Assembly: GCA_021414085.1 (NCBI GenBank)
Contig: JAIOPC010000014.1
Coordinates: 744,001-808,000 of the forward strand
Length of the DNA: 64,000 nucleotides
Direction of reading: 5' to 3'
Origin: Actinomycetes bacterium
GTDB taxonomy: Bacteria > Actinomycetota > Acidimicrobiia > Acidimicrobiales > Ilumatobacteraceae
The first letter of the stretch is position 1, and the number at the start of each line of letters is the position of its first letter. A program made the translations under genes and the position numbers. Of this stretch, positions 9,126 to 17,137 are shown piece by piece. Under the pieces are notes generated by a model that was not told where the DNA came from, ran no database searches, and was given only the letters and a program-made list of their open reading frames with translations.

Positions 9126-9806
9126 TCAGGCGCGACGAATGATGACGTAAGCCTTGCGGAATGTTGCCGAGACATCCCACCGCCCCTGAAAACCAGCGGG
9201 CGTGAACAGCACCGAACCGGGGCCGAGATCGAAGCGCATGCCATCGGTGCACGTGAGCGTTGCCGTTCCGGAAAGGCCGACGAATACCTCGTCGTAGCCG
9301 TCACGCTTGGCGGTGAATGATCCGGGTGTTGCTTCCCATACTCCGACGTCGATGCCGTTGTGGTTCCACAGCGAAGCGCTCGCTTCCATCGGATGACCGT
9401 CGAGCGCGTCGGCCCGCGGGGTCGGTGATTCGAGCGCCATGTGGTGCGCGTTCGCGAGATAGCCCGCCGGAGCCTTGCCTCCCGGCCGGTGGTCGATCAC
9501 GTACATCTTTCGAATGGTTTGGTGCACGTGCCAGGTCGACGGCCACTGACGCGGGGTAACCCACACCGTGCCGGGTGCAAGGTCGAAAGCGCCGTCGTCG
9601 TGGTCGATCGTGGCGCGGCCAGCCACCATCACCATGGCCTCGTCGAAGTCGCCTGGCGGACTTGCCGTGTCGCACGGTGAGCACTCCCAGATGCCGACCT
9701 CAACGCCGTCGTATCCCCACTCCCAGATCGATTGCGACGAGCCATCCGGAACAGAATCGGCGGGTATTGGTGTGATCGGTGCGGTCAGTATCTGTGGGGC
9801 ATACAT
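9126..9806 (-). CDS. Tandem cupin-domain protein (DUF861-like bicupin)
   Basis: The 226-residue protein consists of two similar beta-barrel halves, each with the pattern W-x-x-x-G-V-E/D-V-G-V/I-W-E ... D-E-A/V-M/F-V ... G-P/D-G-T/S-V ... P-x-x-W-P/Q (residues about 28-105 and 145-222). This resembles the Cupin_3 (DUF861) family. The usual metal-binding His residues are poorly represented in the second half, so catalysis is uncertain. The start at 9806 is supported by a -10-like box 7 nt upstream (9814-9819), implying a leaderless message. It faces the methyltransferase gene end to end. Confidence 0.7.
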   Translation of the reverse strand: MYAPQILTAPITPIPADSVPDGSSQSIWEWGYDGVEVGIWECSPCDTASPPGDFDEAMVMVAGRATIDHDDGAFDLAPGTVWVTPRQWPSTWHVHQTIRKMYVIDHRPGGKAPAGYLANAHHMALESPTPRADALDGHPMEASASLWNHNGIDVGVWEATPGSFTAKRDGYDEVFVGLSGTATLTCTDGMRFDLGPGSVLFTPAGFQGRWDVSATFRKAYVIIRRA

Positions 9807-9813
9807 CGCAGCG

Positions 9814-9819
9814 ACGCTA
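9814..9819 (-). promoter_or_regulatory. -10 box for the bicupin gene
   Basis: TAGCGT on the minus strand ends 7 nt before the ATG at 9806, the spacing expected if transcription begins at the start codon. It is one of a series of similarly placed TANNNT boxes in this window. Confidence 0.45.
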
Positions 9820-9852
9820 CAACGAGCCTGCAGCGAACATTGAGCCTGCTGG

Positions 9853-9858
9853 TAGTCT
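9853..9858 (+). promoter_or_regulatory. -10 box for tRNA-Gly
   Basis: TAGTCT, preceded by GG, ends 12 nt before the mature 5' end of the tRNA at 9871. This fits a short-leader tRNA promoter. Confidence 0.4.
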
Positions 9859-9870
9859 CGGGCGGTTCCT

Positions 9871-9944
<74 letters not shown>

Positions 9945-9945
9945 G

Positions 9946-10878
9946 TTAGTAAGGGTTGACCGTCGACTGAAACTTCTGCATCAGGTGCGGACCGGCTGCG
10001 ATTGGTGCGTACTTCGGCTCCTCGTTCAGCGGCAGGCATGTCGGCAGGCACTCGATCATTGCGTCCCAGTTCGCGTTGTGGAAGAAGGCGATCGACTGGC
10101 GGCGCTGGGTCGGCACTTGCACGCGATGCATCGTTGATCGCCAGCGATCATTCGTCCAACGTGCCATCGCATCACCAAGGTTGACCACAAACGAGCCGGG
10201 CACCGCTTCGACATCGCGCCAGGTGCCATCGATCCCTTCCAATTGCAAACCACCCACCATTGGGTCGGCGAGCAGGATCGTCAGCGTGCCGTAGTCAGTG
10301 TGTGCGCTGGCACCCAATCGCCCGTCTCCGCCTTCGATTCCCGGATAGTTGAGTGCTCGCATCGCGCTCGTGTGACGGTCGATCATCGGGTCGAAGTGAC
10401 CTTCGGGCAGACCCAGCCCGACGGCCATCAACCGCAGCAACCGCGCGGCCAGGTCGCTCATCGCGCGGAAGTACTTCTCCCAAGCGGGCTGCAATGTGGG
10501 CAGCGCGACCGGCCACAAGTTTTCGGACCATGCGAACGACTCGTCGGGGTCGGTGATCGTGTGTGTCGGTCGATCGACGGGGCCGATCGCGAAACTCTCC
10601 TTGAGGTCCGGCGCCGCAGCTTGACCCATCGAACGAGTCAGCGTCTCGCCCGCCATCGGCGAATAGCCGTATGGATAACCAGGTCGCGGCATCGCGACTT
10701 GCATGCGATCGGCGAGGGGCAAGTCGAAAAACGCGCGCGCCGTGTTCCATGCCTCCGCAACAACTGCATCTGCAACACCGTGGCCGACGATCGTGAGAAA
10801 GCCGGCTCGCTCGCATGCCTCGTCGATGAGACCCGGCGCGTTCTGGCTGCTGATGTCGACTACTGGCACCCAAGTCAT
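9946..10878 (-). CDS. 2-oxoglutarate/Fe(II) oxygenase, isopenicillin-N-synthase family
   Basis: The 310-residue protein starts VPVVDIS and contains GFLTIVGHGV, the DIOX_N signature. It also has the double-stranded beta-helix iron site HTDYGTLTILLAD (His and Asp of the HxD), the distal His in STMHRVQVP, and the 2-oxoglutarate Arg in RQSIAFF (RxS). All key residues are therefore present and it should be an active non-haem iron dioxygenase. The ATG at 10878 is used; a TTG one codon upstream is less likely. A TACGTT box 6 nt before the ATG suggests leaderless expression. Relatives hydroxylate or desaturate small metabolites; the substrate is unknown. Confidence 0.88.
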   Translation of the reverse strand: MTWVPVVDISSQNAPGLIDEACERAGFLTIVGHGVADAVVAEAWNTARAFFDLPLADRMQVAMPRPGYPYGYSPMAGETLTRSMGQAAAPDLKESFAIGPVDRPTHTITDPDESFAWSENLWPVALPTLQPAWEKYFRAMSDLAARLLRLMAVGLGLPEGHFDPMIDRHTSAMRALNYPGIEGGDGRLGASAHTDYGTLTILLADPMVGGLQLEGIDGTWRDVEAVPGSFVVNLGDAMARWTNDRWRSTMHRVQVPTQRRQSIAFFHNANWDAMIECLPTCLPLNEEPKYAPIAAGPHLMQKFQSTVNPY

Positions 10879-10884
10879 CAATCC

Positions 10885-10890
10885 AACGTA
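10885..10890 (-). promoter_or_regulatory. -10 box for the 2OG oxygenase gene
   Basis: TACGTT on the minus strand ends 6 nt before the ATG at 10878, the leaderless spacing seen repeatedly in the window. Confidence 0.35.
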
Positions 10891-10900
10891 CCTGGCGGAG

Positions 10901-12451
10901 TCAGTCGCGATCCGCCTGCATCCATCGTCGCAATCGCGGCTTCGACACTTCCGGCCACAACTTCAGGAACTCGCGACGCACGTCGGCAACCTCTTCACGT
11001 TGCAGCGTGTGCAGCATGCCTAACGCGAAAGCGGCTTGACCGCTGGCGCCGTCGCGCAAAGCCAGCTCGCGCGCCGCTTGCGCGGCAATGGCCGCGTCTT
11101 GATGGCGACCGAGCAGGTCTGTGACCTGTTCCAAGCTCTTGGCGAACCGAAGGGCGTCCTTCCCGAACACTGGTGCCAGAGCGTCGGTCGCATATCGCGC
11201 GCGTTTGGCGCGCAGCCGCGTCTCGTGCCACGGCTCGTCGGAGCCGCTGCGTTGCAGGTTGGAGGCGTCGCGCGCGAGCTTCTTCCAAGTGCTGCGCAAC
11301 AGCGGCGGCAAGGCCGTTGCGCACGGTTCGTTCGCAGCTTCAGTGAGGCGCGGCTGATTGGCAGCAACAACCAACAAATCGAGCAGCGCCAGATAGCGCG
11401 GCGATTCCACCGTCATGAGCAACTTCGTCAACGAGCCATTGGTGGCCGCGCCGTACTCCGCGCGAATCACGGCCATCGCGGCCGCTTTGTCGGAGCGTTC
11501 GGACTTCGTTTCAGCGAGTCCCGCAACGAGGCGAGCCTGCAACACCTCCACGTCGCGGGCGATGCCGAGTTCGTGGACGATCCAAGCCAACTCAGCATCG
11601 ACCTGCTGCGACCACTCGATGTCGATGAGTTCGTCGAACACTCGCAGCCCGCTGCGCAACCGTCGGGCGGCGACTCGCATTTGATGCACGGCGTCGGGCA
11701 GGCCACGGCGAAGCCGAATGTCCTGAGAGACGAAGCCCGCCACATTCCTGGCGAAGTGAGCGCGAACTGCGTCGGCGGCAGGATCGCTCGGTCGCACGCG
11801 CCCGGGGCGTGCGACATCGGCTGGAGCAGCGGCGGCGGCGCCCAGTGCGCGGCGGGCCTTTGAAGTGAATGTCGATGGCGTTGCTCCGGCGGCAATCAGC
11901 GCGGCCACAACCTCGGCGAACTCGCTCGCACTGCGCTTCGTCGCGGCTTCAACCTCAAACTCGCGGAATCGAAGACTGACATGGCCTTTTTGCAGCACCG
12001 CAACCCGGTCGTCGGTCACTTCGCAAAGCGGCGCGCCATCGCTGTCGAGGACGGCGAGTGAGCCGCGCGCCGTGCGGATTTTGGCGACCTCGGCGATGGG
12101 CGCACCACGGGTGACTGCAAGGACGAGCCCCGTTAGCGCCGCCGGCGGCGTCGTCTTTCCGTCTGGGGGAAGTTGCAGTTCGTCGCGTGCCAAATCGTCG
12201 CGGGAATCGGACGACTCGACCGGCAGCTTTAGGTGCCAGCCGGCGTCGGTTCCCCCCAGCCGCCGACGCAGCGTGATGCCGCTGCGTGCCAGCCGGAGAT
12301 CGGCCGTATCGAAGTAGTAGGCCGTGTGCCGAACTGTGGGCTGCGTGACAACTGAAGCCAATCCATTTACACCGGAAAAGTCGGGCATTCGGAAGCGCGC
12401 GGGAACGTCCAGTTTCTGCTCAATTTCGTGGTGGACTTTCGGTGCGGACAT
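10901..12451 (-). CDS. CYTH-CHAD domain protein
   Basis: The 516-residue protein begins with a CYTH (triphosphate tunnel metalloenzyme) domain: the ExExK signature is EIEQK at residues 8-12, followed by YYFDTADLRLARSGITLRRR and HLKLP strands to about residue 200. A CHAD domain follows (about 225-510) with helical His/Arg-rich segments such as VHQMRVAARRLRSGLRVF and ETRLRAKRARYATDAL. This fusion is common in actinobacteria and is linked to polyphosphate or triphosphate metabolism. A GGAG site precedes the ATG at 12451. It diverges from the SPFH gene across a 183-bp region containing a GC-rich hairpin. Confidence 0.9.
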   Translation of the reverse strand: MSAPKVHHEIEQKLDVPARFRMPDFSGVNGLASVVTQPTVRHTAYYFDTADLRLARSGITLRRRLGGTDAGWHLKLPVESSDSRDDLARDELQLPPDGKTTPPAALTGLVLAVTRGAPIAEVAKIRTARGSLAVLDSDGAPLCEVTDDRVAVLQKGHVSLRFREFEVEAATKRSASEFAEVVAALIAAGATPSTFTSKARRALGAAAAAPADVARPGRVRPSDPAADAVRAHFARNVAGFVSQDIRLRRGLPDAVHQMRVAARRLRSGLRVFDELIDIEWSQQVDAELAWIVHELGIARDVEVLQARLVAGLAETKSERSDKAAAMAVIRAEYGAATNGSLTKLLMTVESPRYLALLDLLVVAANQPRLTEAANEPCATALPPLLRSTWKKLARDASNLQRSGSDEPWHETRLRAKRARYATDALAPVFGKDALRFAKSLEQVTDLLGRHQDAAIAAQAARELALRDGASGQAAFALGMLHTLQREEVADVRREFLKLWPEVSKPRLRRWMQADRD

Positions 12452-12551
12452 CTCAGACTCCGCTCACCAGCCTGCCAGCGGGAAGCCGCGACAACAAGGG
12501 TCAAAGGCCCTGAAGGTGATGAGATCGACCGACTCGATTGGCGCGAACAGT

Positions 12552-12569
12552 CGGCGCGCCCTCGCGCCG
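12552..12569. repeat. Perfect GC-rich hairpin in a divergent intergenic region
   Basis: CGGCGCG and CGCGCCG form a 7-bp perfect stem with a CCCT loop. It lies between the CYTH-CHAD and SPFH genes, upstream of the predicted SPFH -10 box. It could be an operator or a structured 5' leader of the minus-strand gene. Apart from this and the -10 box, the 183-bp gap holds nothing recognisable. Confidence 0.4.
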
Positions 12570-12598
12570 CAGGTTACGTCGCCGCCCCAAATGCCGCA

Positions 12599-12604
12599 TA
12601 GACT
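12599..12604 (+). promoter_or_regulatory. -10 box for the SPFH-Rieske pair
   Basis: TAGACT lies 30 nt before the ATG at 12635, leaving a short leader that includes the strong TAGGAGG ribosome site at about 12620-12626. Confidence 0.4.
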
Positions 12605-12634
12605 GCTCGCCTTACCCTCTAGGAGGCAGTCGTC

Positions 12635-13591
12635 ATGTTCGCAGTCAGCGCAAGCACAGTCGCCGGCATCATTCTGATCATCCTTGTAGTGCTGGCCGTT
12701 CTCACCAGCCTGCGCACGGTCAACCAGGGCACGGTTGGCGTAACCACCATCTTCGGTAAGTACAAGCGCACCCTGCGACCTGGCCTCACAGTCGTCGTGC
12801 CCTTCGTCGAGAAGATCTTCCGTCGCATCAGCATCCAGAACCGCGCCGTTGAGCTGCAGTTCCAGGCGATCACCTCCGACCAGGCCAACGTCTACTTCAC
12901 GGCGATGATGGTCTACGGCGCGATTAGCGAGAGCGAAGAGACGATCAAGAACATCGCCTTCAAGTTCGTCAGCGAGAAGGATTTCCTGACGGCGCTTGTG
13001 CGCAGCGTGGAAGGCAGCACCCGTGGTTTCGTGGCCACCAAGAAGCAGGCCGAGATCCTCGCCCTGCGCGGCGAGATCGTGAAAGAGGTGAAAGAGAACC
13101 TCGACCATGTCATCGAGACATGGGGTTTCCACCTCATCGACTTGCAGCTCAACGACATCACGTTCGATCAGGCGATCACCACCTCCATGGCGCAGGTGGT
13201 GGCCAGCAACAACCTGAAGGCTGCCGCCACCAACGAGGGCGACGCGCTCTTGATCCGCAAGACCAAGGAAGCAGAAGCACTCGGTACCGCAGTGCGCATC
13301 GAGGCCGAGGCCGAGCGCACCGCCGCCCAGCTGCGCGGCCAAGGCGTGGCCCTGTTCCGCGAAGAAGTGGCACGCGGTCTCGCCCTGGCTGCTCGCGAGC
13401 TGGAGACCAACGCCGTCGACTCGTCGCTCATCTTGTTCTCGATGTGGACCGAGACGATCCGCCAGATGGCCGAGCACGGAAAGGGCAACGTTCTGTTCCT
13501 CGACGGGTCGCCAGAGGGCATGGAGAGCACCATGCGCAACCTGATGGCGATGCAACAACTGAACGTTTCGCACGACATTCCTGCGAAATGA
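12635..13591 (+). CDS. SPFH/Band 7 (stomatin-prohibitin-like) membrane protein
   Basis: The 318-residue protein has one N-terminal membrane helix (about residues 7-25) and then an SPFH domain: VNQGTVGVTTIFGKYKRTLRPGL and VVPFVEKI correspond to the family's opening strands. A long alanine/glutamate-rich helical tail (about 205-260) is the expected oligomerising coiled coil. Such proteins form large rings or cages in membrane microdomains and often scaffold proteases or oxidoreductases. A strong ribosome site precedes the start. Its stop overlaps the ATG of a Rieske oxygenase gene (ATGA), so the two are probably made together. Confidence 0.88.
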   Translation: MFAVSASTVAGIILIILVVLAVLTSLRTVNQGTVGVTTIFGKYKRTLRPGLTVVVPFVEKIFRRISIQNRAVELQFQAITSDQANVYFTAMMVYGAISESEETIKNIAFKFVSEKDFLTALVRSVEGSTRGFVATKKQAEILALRGEIVKEVKENLDHVIETWGFHLIDLQLNDITFDQAITTSMAQVVASNNLKAAATNEGDALLIRKTKEAEALGTAVRIEAEAERTAAQLRGQGVALFREEVARGLALAARELETNAVDSSLILFSMWTETIRQMAEHGKGNVLFLDGSPEGMESTMRNLMAMQQLNVSHDIPAK

Positions 13592-14622
13592 CGGGCCTGC
13601 AATCGCAGCCCGTCGCTGCCGAACTCACCGAAACACTGCCAGCACGCTGGTACAAAGACCCCGAAATCTGGCAGCGCGAGCGCTGGCCAATCTTCGGTAG
13701 CAACTGGATTCACGTCGCCTACGACCACCAGCTACGCAACACGGGCGACTACGTCACCGAGAACCTGGCTGGTTGGCCGATCTTCATTCGCCGCACCGAT
13801 GACGGCGCGCTGACAGCCTTCTACAACTTGTGTCCGCATCGTGCAGGGCCGTTGGTGTTCGATGGCGAGGGTTGCTCAAAGAACCTGGTGTGCAAGTACC
13901 ACGGCTGGGCGTTCAATGCGGAGGGCAAGCTGCTGAGCGCACGAGATTTTGGCGCGCCTGCACCCGACAACATGGACCTCACCACCATCCAAGTGGCGTC
14001 GTGGCGCGGCATGGTGTTTGTGTGCCTGAACCCGGCCACCCCGCCGTTGCTTGAATGGCTTGGCGACTTCCCCAAGGAAATCGAAGGCGTTCCGCTGGAG
14101 AGCTACCGCTACCACAGCAAGAGCGTGCGCCGTGTCGCTTGTAACTGGAAGACATACGGCGACAACTTCGTCGAGGGGTACCACCTGCCCACGACCCACC
14201 CGGCGATGAGCCGCGATGCCGACGCGCTGAACTACAAAGTGGAGTTCAAGGGCGACTTGCGCTGGAACATCCACACGATGCCGCCGCGCGACGAGAGCAC
14301 GTTCAGCGTGTTCGGCTACTTCTGGCCATGCTTCGCGTTCGACGTGTTTCCCGGCGGGTTCGCGATCGAGCGCTGGTTGCCCCGCGGGCACACGCACAGC
14401 GATCTGATCTTCGAGTACTTCTTCGCCGACGACGCGAAAGAGATTGAAGAGACCGTGAAGTTCAGTGAAGAGGTAGCCGACGAAGATGCCCGCATGTGCG
14501 AACACGTGCAGCGCAACCTCGACGCGGGTAACTACAACACCGGCCTGTTGAGCCCGAAGTGGGAGTACGGGGTCGGCGTGTTTCACGACCTCATCCGCGA
14601 CGCCGTCGGCCCAATCGATTAA
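13588..14622 (+). CDS. Rieske non-haem iron oxygenase, catalytic alpha subunit
   Basis: The 344-residue protein has a Rieske [2Fe-2S] site CPHRAGP ... CKYHGW (about residues 76-105) and a C-terminal catalytic domain with the mononuclear iron motif DNFVEGYHLPTTH (two His; a Glu where many relatives have Asp). It resembles ring-hydroxylating and N- or O-demethylating oxygenases. No reductase or ferredoxin gene is adjacent, so electrons must come from elsewhere. The start is fixed by the ATGA overlap with the SPFH gene. The 3' end, including the stop codon, lies in the first unit of a 16-bp tandem repeat. The substrate is unknown. Confidence 0.88.
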   Translation: MTGLQSQPVAAELTETLPARWYKDPEIWQRERWPIFGSNWIHVAYDHQLRNTGDYVTENLAGWPIFIRRTDDGALTAFYNLCPHRAGPLVFDGEGCSKNLVCKYHGWAFNAEGKLLSARDFGAPAPDNMDLTTIQVASWRGMVFVCLNPATPPLLEWLGDFPKEIEGVPLESYRYHSKSVRRVACNWKTYGDNFVEGYHLPTTHPAMSRDADALNYKVEFKGDLRWNIHTMPPRDESTFSVFGYFWPCFAFDVFPGGFAIERWLPRGHTHSDLIFEYFFADDAKEIEETVKFSEEVADEDARMCEHVQRNLDAGNYNTGLLSPKWEYGVGVFHDLIRDAVGPID

Positions 14623-14671
14623 CGGCCCAATTGATTAACGGCTTGGTCGATTAACGGCCCAATCGGTTAAC
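14608..14671. repeat. Tandem repeat, four 16-bp units
   Basis: Four contiguous units at 14608, 14624, 14640 and 14656 read GGCCCAATCGATTAAC, GGCCCAATTGATTAAC, GGCTTGGTCGATTAAC and GGCCCAATCGGTTAAC. The first overlaps the last codons and stop of the Rieske gene. The array ends 2 bp before the 3' end of tRNA-Pro. The last 8 bases (CGATTAAC-like) are the most conserved part. Confidence 0.9.
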
Positions 14672-14673
14672 AG

Positions 14674-14745
14674 TCGGGGAGGGGAGACTCGAACTCCCGA
14701 CCTCCCGCTCCCAAAGCGGGAGCGCTACCGCTGCGCCACTCCCCG
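14674..14745 (-). tRNA. tRNA-Pro(UGG), CCA not encoded
   Basis: On the minus strand, acceptor CGGGGAG pairs with CTCCCCG, the D arm contains GCAGCGGTAGC, and the anticodon stem CCCGC/GCGGG holds the loop TTTGGGA with anticodon TGG. The T arm contains GTTCGAGTC and the discriminator is A. No CCA follows. It is flanked at its 3' side by the 16-bp tandem repeat. Confidence 0.93.
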
Positions 14746-14754
14746 GTAGCAGTG

Positions 14755-14760
14755 ATGCTA
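14755..14760 (-). promoter_or_regulatory. -10 box for tRNA-Pro
   Basis: TAGCAT on the minus strand ends 9 nt before the mature tRNA 5' end at 14745. Confidence 0.4.
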
Positions 14761-14788
14761 TCGGCGAGTGCCTGTCAGTGGTTGCCGA

Positions 14789-15676
14789 TCAGTGTGTCCG
14801 AATGACGGCCACTGGGCACGGCGAGTGCTGCACCACTGTGCGGCTGACCGAACCCAACAACAATGCGCCGAAACCGCCGCGACCGCGAGATCCGACGACC
14901 ACGAGGTCGCCATCCACTGCGGCGTCGATGATCGCCTTCGCCGCGTTCTCTTCGCTAATCACCGAACGGCAGCGCACGCCGGGTGCGACATCGACGACGT
15001 TTGCCATCGCAGTTTCAAGAGTGCGCATCGCGTCCAGGCGCATGTCGTCGCGTGGCTCGCTGACGCCCGTGCGAACTCCGACGTATGGGTAGACCCAACC
15101 GTGAACGAGCAATAGCTCGGCGCCGCAGCGCTCTGCCTGATCGATCGCCCACGTGGTCGCTTGGTCGCTGCCCGGAGAGCCATCGACTCCAACAACGATG
15201 CGCTTGATGGCGTTGTCGGAGCGGGGCACGCCGTGCACAACCACCACCGGGCATATCGCGCGATGGGTTACCACCGTTGCCACCGAACCGAGCATGTCGG
15301 TGAGTCGCCCGGGGTGCCCAGTTGCACCAACAACCAGAATGTCGTTTTCGTTGGCCGCGCCGACCAAGGCGTAGGGCGGCGCACCGAGGATGGTTTCGCC
15401 TCCCACCTTGACGTTGTGGCCTAGGCCGAACGAACGAGCCAAGTCGACCGCTCGTTGGTTGACGCCCTCCTGGTCCTTGACGATCGCGTCCATCGCCGAA
15501 CCAGCGAATCCACCAACTCCGACCATCCCGACCTCAACCGCCATCGGGAGTTGCGCACAGGTCACGACTTGCAACGGCCATCCGCGGCGGGCGGCTTCGT
15601 GAGCCGCCCACCGCAACGCGACCAGTGAACCTTCGGAGCCGTCGACCCCGACGACGACCTGTGCCTGGTCGGTCAT
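14789..15676 (-). CDS. Universal stress protein, two UspA domains
   Basis: The 295-residue protein contains two UspA folds in tandem. Each starts with VVGVDGS and keeps the ATP-binding type of glycine motif (VVGATGHPG in the first half; VVGSRGRGGFGALLLGS in the second, which matches G-2x-G-9x-G-S). It is cytosolic and probably binds ATP. It starts only 4 bp after the multicopper oxidase stop, so it is co-expressed with that enzyme, consistent with a stress or redox role. Confidence 0.92.
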   Translation of the reverse strand: MTDQAQVVVGVDGSEGSLVALRWAAHEAARRGWPLQVVTCAQLPMAVEVGMVGVGGFAGSAMDAIVKDQEGVNQRAVDLARSFGLGHNVKVGGETILGAPPYALVGAANENDILVVGATGHPGRLTDMLGSVATVVTHRAICPVVVVHGVPRSDNAIKRIVVGVDGSPGSDQATTWAIDQAERCGAELLLVHGWVYPYVGVRTGVSEPRDDMRLDAMRTLETAMANVVDVAPGVRCRSVISEENAAKAIIDAAVDGDLVVVGSRGRGGFGALLLGSVSRTVVQHSPCPVAVIRTH

Positions 15677-15680
15677 CAGA

Positions 15681-17051
15681 TCACCTCTCGACGATCAGCG
15701 CGGTCACCATGTACCGCATTCCGGTCGGCGTCTCGGCGTGGTTGAGGATGTGGCAGTGCCACGCCCACACGCCCGGCTCTTGGCCCATGTACAAGACGGT
15801 GTAGCGCTCGCCGGGGGCGATCAGCACCGTATCGGTCGGTGTTGGCTCGTCGAGCGGCACACCATCCTTGGCGATGATCCAACCCGACGGCTGGTGCAAG
15901 TGCATTGGGTGGACGAGCAAACCTTCGTTGAGGTAGTTCACCTGCATTACTTGGCCGACCCGCAACGTGTAGGGCTCAGTTGCGGGGAAGCTCTTGCCGT
16001 TCAGGCTCAGCCCGATGACACCCGCGTCGTTGAGCACCATGTTGACCTTCTTGGTGACCTCGGTGTAGCCCTTGTCGATCAGCTTCTGCGGGATCGGCAT
16101 CTCATCGATCGTGAAGGCTCCGAACATGCCGTTGGGAATCTGCTCTTGCGCGTTGTGGTGCGAGTGATAGATGCCGACCGCGGGACCCTTGGCGACGAAC
16201 TCGTACACGTGCTCGCCACCTGGCGTGGTCGGTGCTTCGGTGTACGGATCGACGCCGTCCATCACGTTCGGTACTTGAATGCCGTGCAAGTGCAACGAGG
16301 TGCTGTCCGGCAGCTCGTTCTGGAGCACCAAGCGCACCTTGTCGCCGGTGAGCACATGAATCTCGGGTGCCGGCACAACGCCGTTGTACGTCCAGGCATC
16401 AACGATCAGGCCCGGCTCGACTTCCCACTTCACGACCTTGGCGACGATGACGAACTCCTTGGTGCCATCGGGAAGGATGGTCGGCTCCATCACGTCGCCG
16501 CCGTGCCCTTCGGTCACCGCCGGGTATTGCTGAGCGACTGCCAACATCAGCGCGTCCATCTGCGACGCAGTCATCTGGTCGGAGGTCAGAACGCCGCCGT
16601 GCGGGGCTGAGGCGTCGGTACTAGTACCGGAGCCGGAGTCGGTGACAATCAGCGTGCCGGTCATTCCGGCACTGGCGTGCCCCGCCTGCGGGCATTGGAA
16701 TTCGTACTCGCCCGCCGCGAAAGGCCCGATCTCCCAATCAATCTGGCTTTGGCCAGCGACGACCGGACTCGTCAGTCCGAAGTTCGGGATCGTCATGTTG
16801 TGGACGGAGGTGCCTTCGTTGACGAGGCGAATGATCGCCCCATCAGTTGGGATGGTGATGGTGTTCGGCGTAAACGTGAAGTTGTCCGCCATCGTGATCG
16901 TGATGGTGGGCTTACCCCCGCCATCGCCACCTGCACTCGAAGCTGCGGTCTCACCTCCATTGTCGCTCACGCCGACAATGGCGACGACGAGCGCGGCCAT
17001 TGCTGCTGCAAATGCGAACCAACTGACGACTGATCGATCCTGGTTACTCAT
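15681..17051 (-). CDS. Multicopper oxidase with an extra N-terminal cupredoxin domain
   Basis: The 456-residue protein has a signal-anchor helix (about residues 9-29). A first cupredoxin domain follows (about 48-130) with type-1 copper ligands in SVHN and CPQAGHASAGM. Two more cupredoxin domains carry the four multicopper motifs LHLHG, YHSHH, HPMHLH and HCHILNHAE with a following Met. The layout is therefore a two-domain-laccase-type core plus a fused electron-transfer cupredoxin. It should act outside the membrane on phenolics, metal ions or nitrite; the exact reaction cannot be assigned. The Met at 17051 is preferred over 17060 because the helix then starts naturally. It heads a pair with the universal stress gene. 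Confidence 0.88.
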   Translation of the reverse strand: MSNQDRSVVSWFAFAAAMAALVVAIVGVSDNGGETAASSAGGDGGGKPTITITMADNFTFTPNTITIPTDGAIIRLVNEGTSVHNMTIPNFGLTSPVVAGQSQIDWEIGPFAAGEYEFQCPQAGHASAGMTGTLIVTDSGSGTSTDASAPHGGVLTSDQMTASQMDALMLAVAQQYPAVTEGHGGDVMEPTILPDGTKEFVIVAKVVKWEVEPGLIVDAWTYNGVVPAPEIHVLTGDKVRLVLQNELPDSTSLHLHGIQVPNVMDGVDPYTEAPTTPGGEHVYEFVAKGPAVGIYHSHHNAQEQIPNGMFGAFTIDEMPIPQKLIDKGYTEVTKKVNMVLNDAGVIGLSLNGKSFPATEPYTLRVGQVMQVNYLNEGLLVHPMHLHQPSGWIIAKDGVPLDEPTPTDTVLIAPGERYTVLYMGQEPGVWAWHCHILNHAETPTGMRYMVTALIVER

Positions 17052-17137
17052 GCTGACCATCGTGCGGGTATGCGAGCCTTGCCCATAGGGCACCGAAGCA
17101 CACTCAACCCGGGACCAAAGTCCCTGTTGTTACACGG

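Noticed and set aside
12464-13573. A 369-codon open frame on the minus strand opposite the SPFH gene.
   Set aside because: It is a GC-driven shadow of a clear SPFH protein on the plus strand; its product is Asp/Leu/His-rich with no domain pattern.
14608-14671. Possible small CRISPR array.
   Set aside because: The 16-bp units are contiguous with no spacers, and no cas genes are present.
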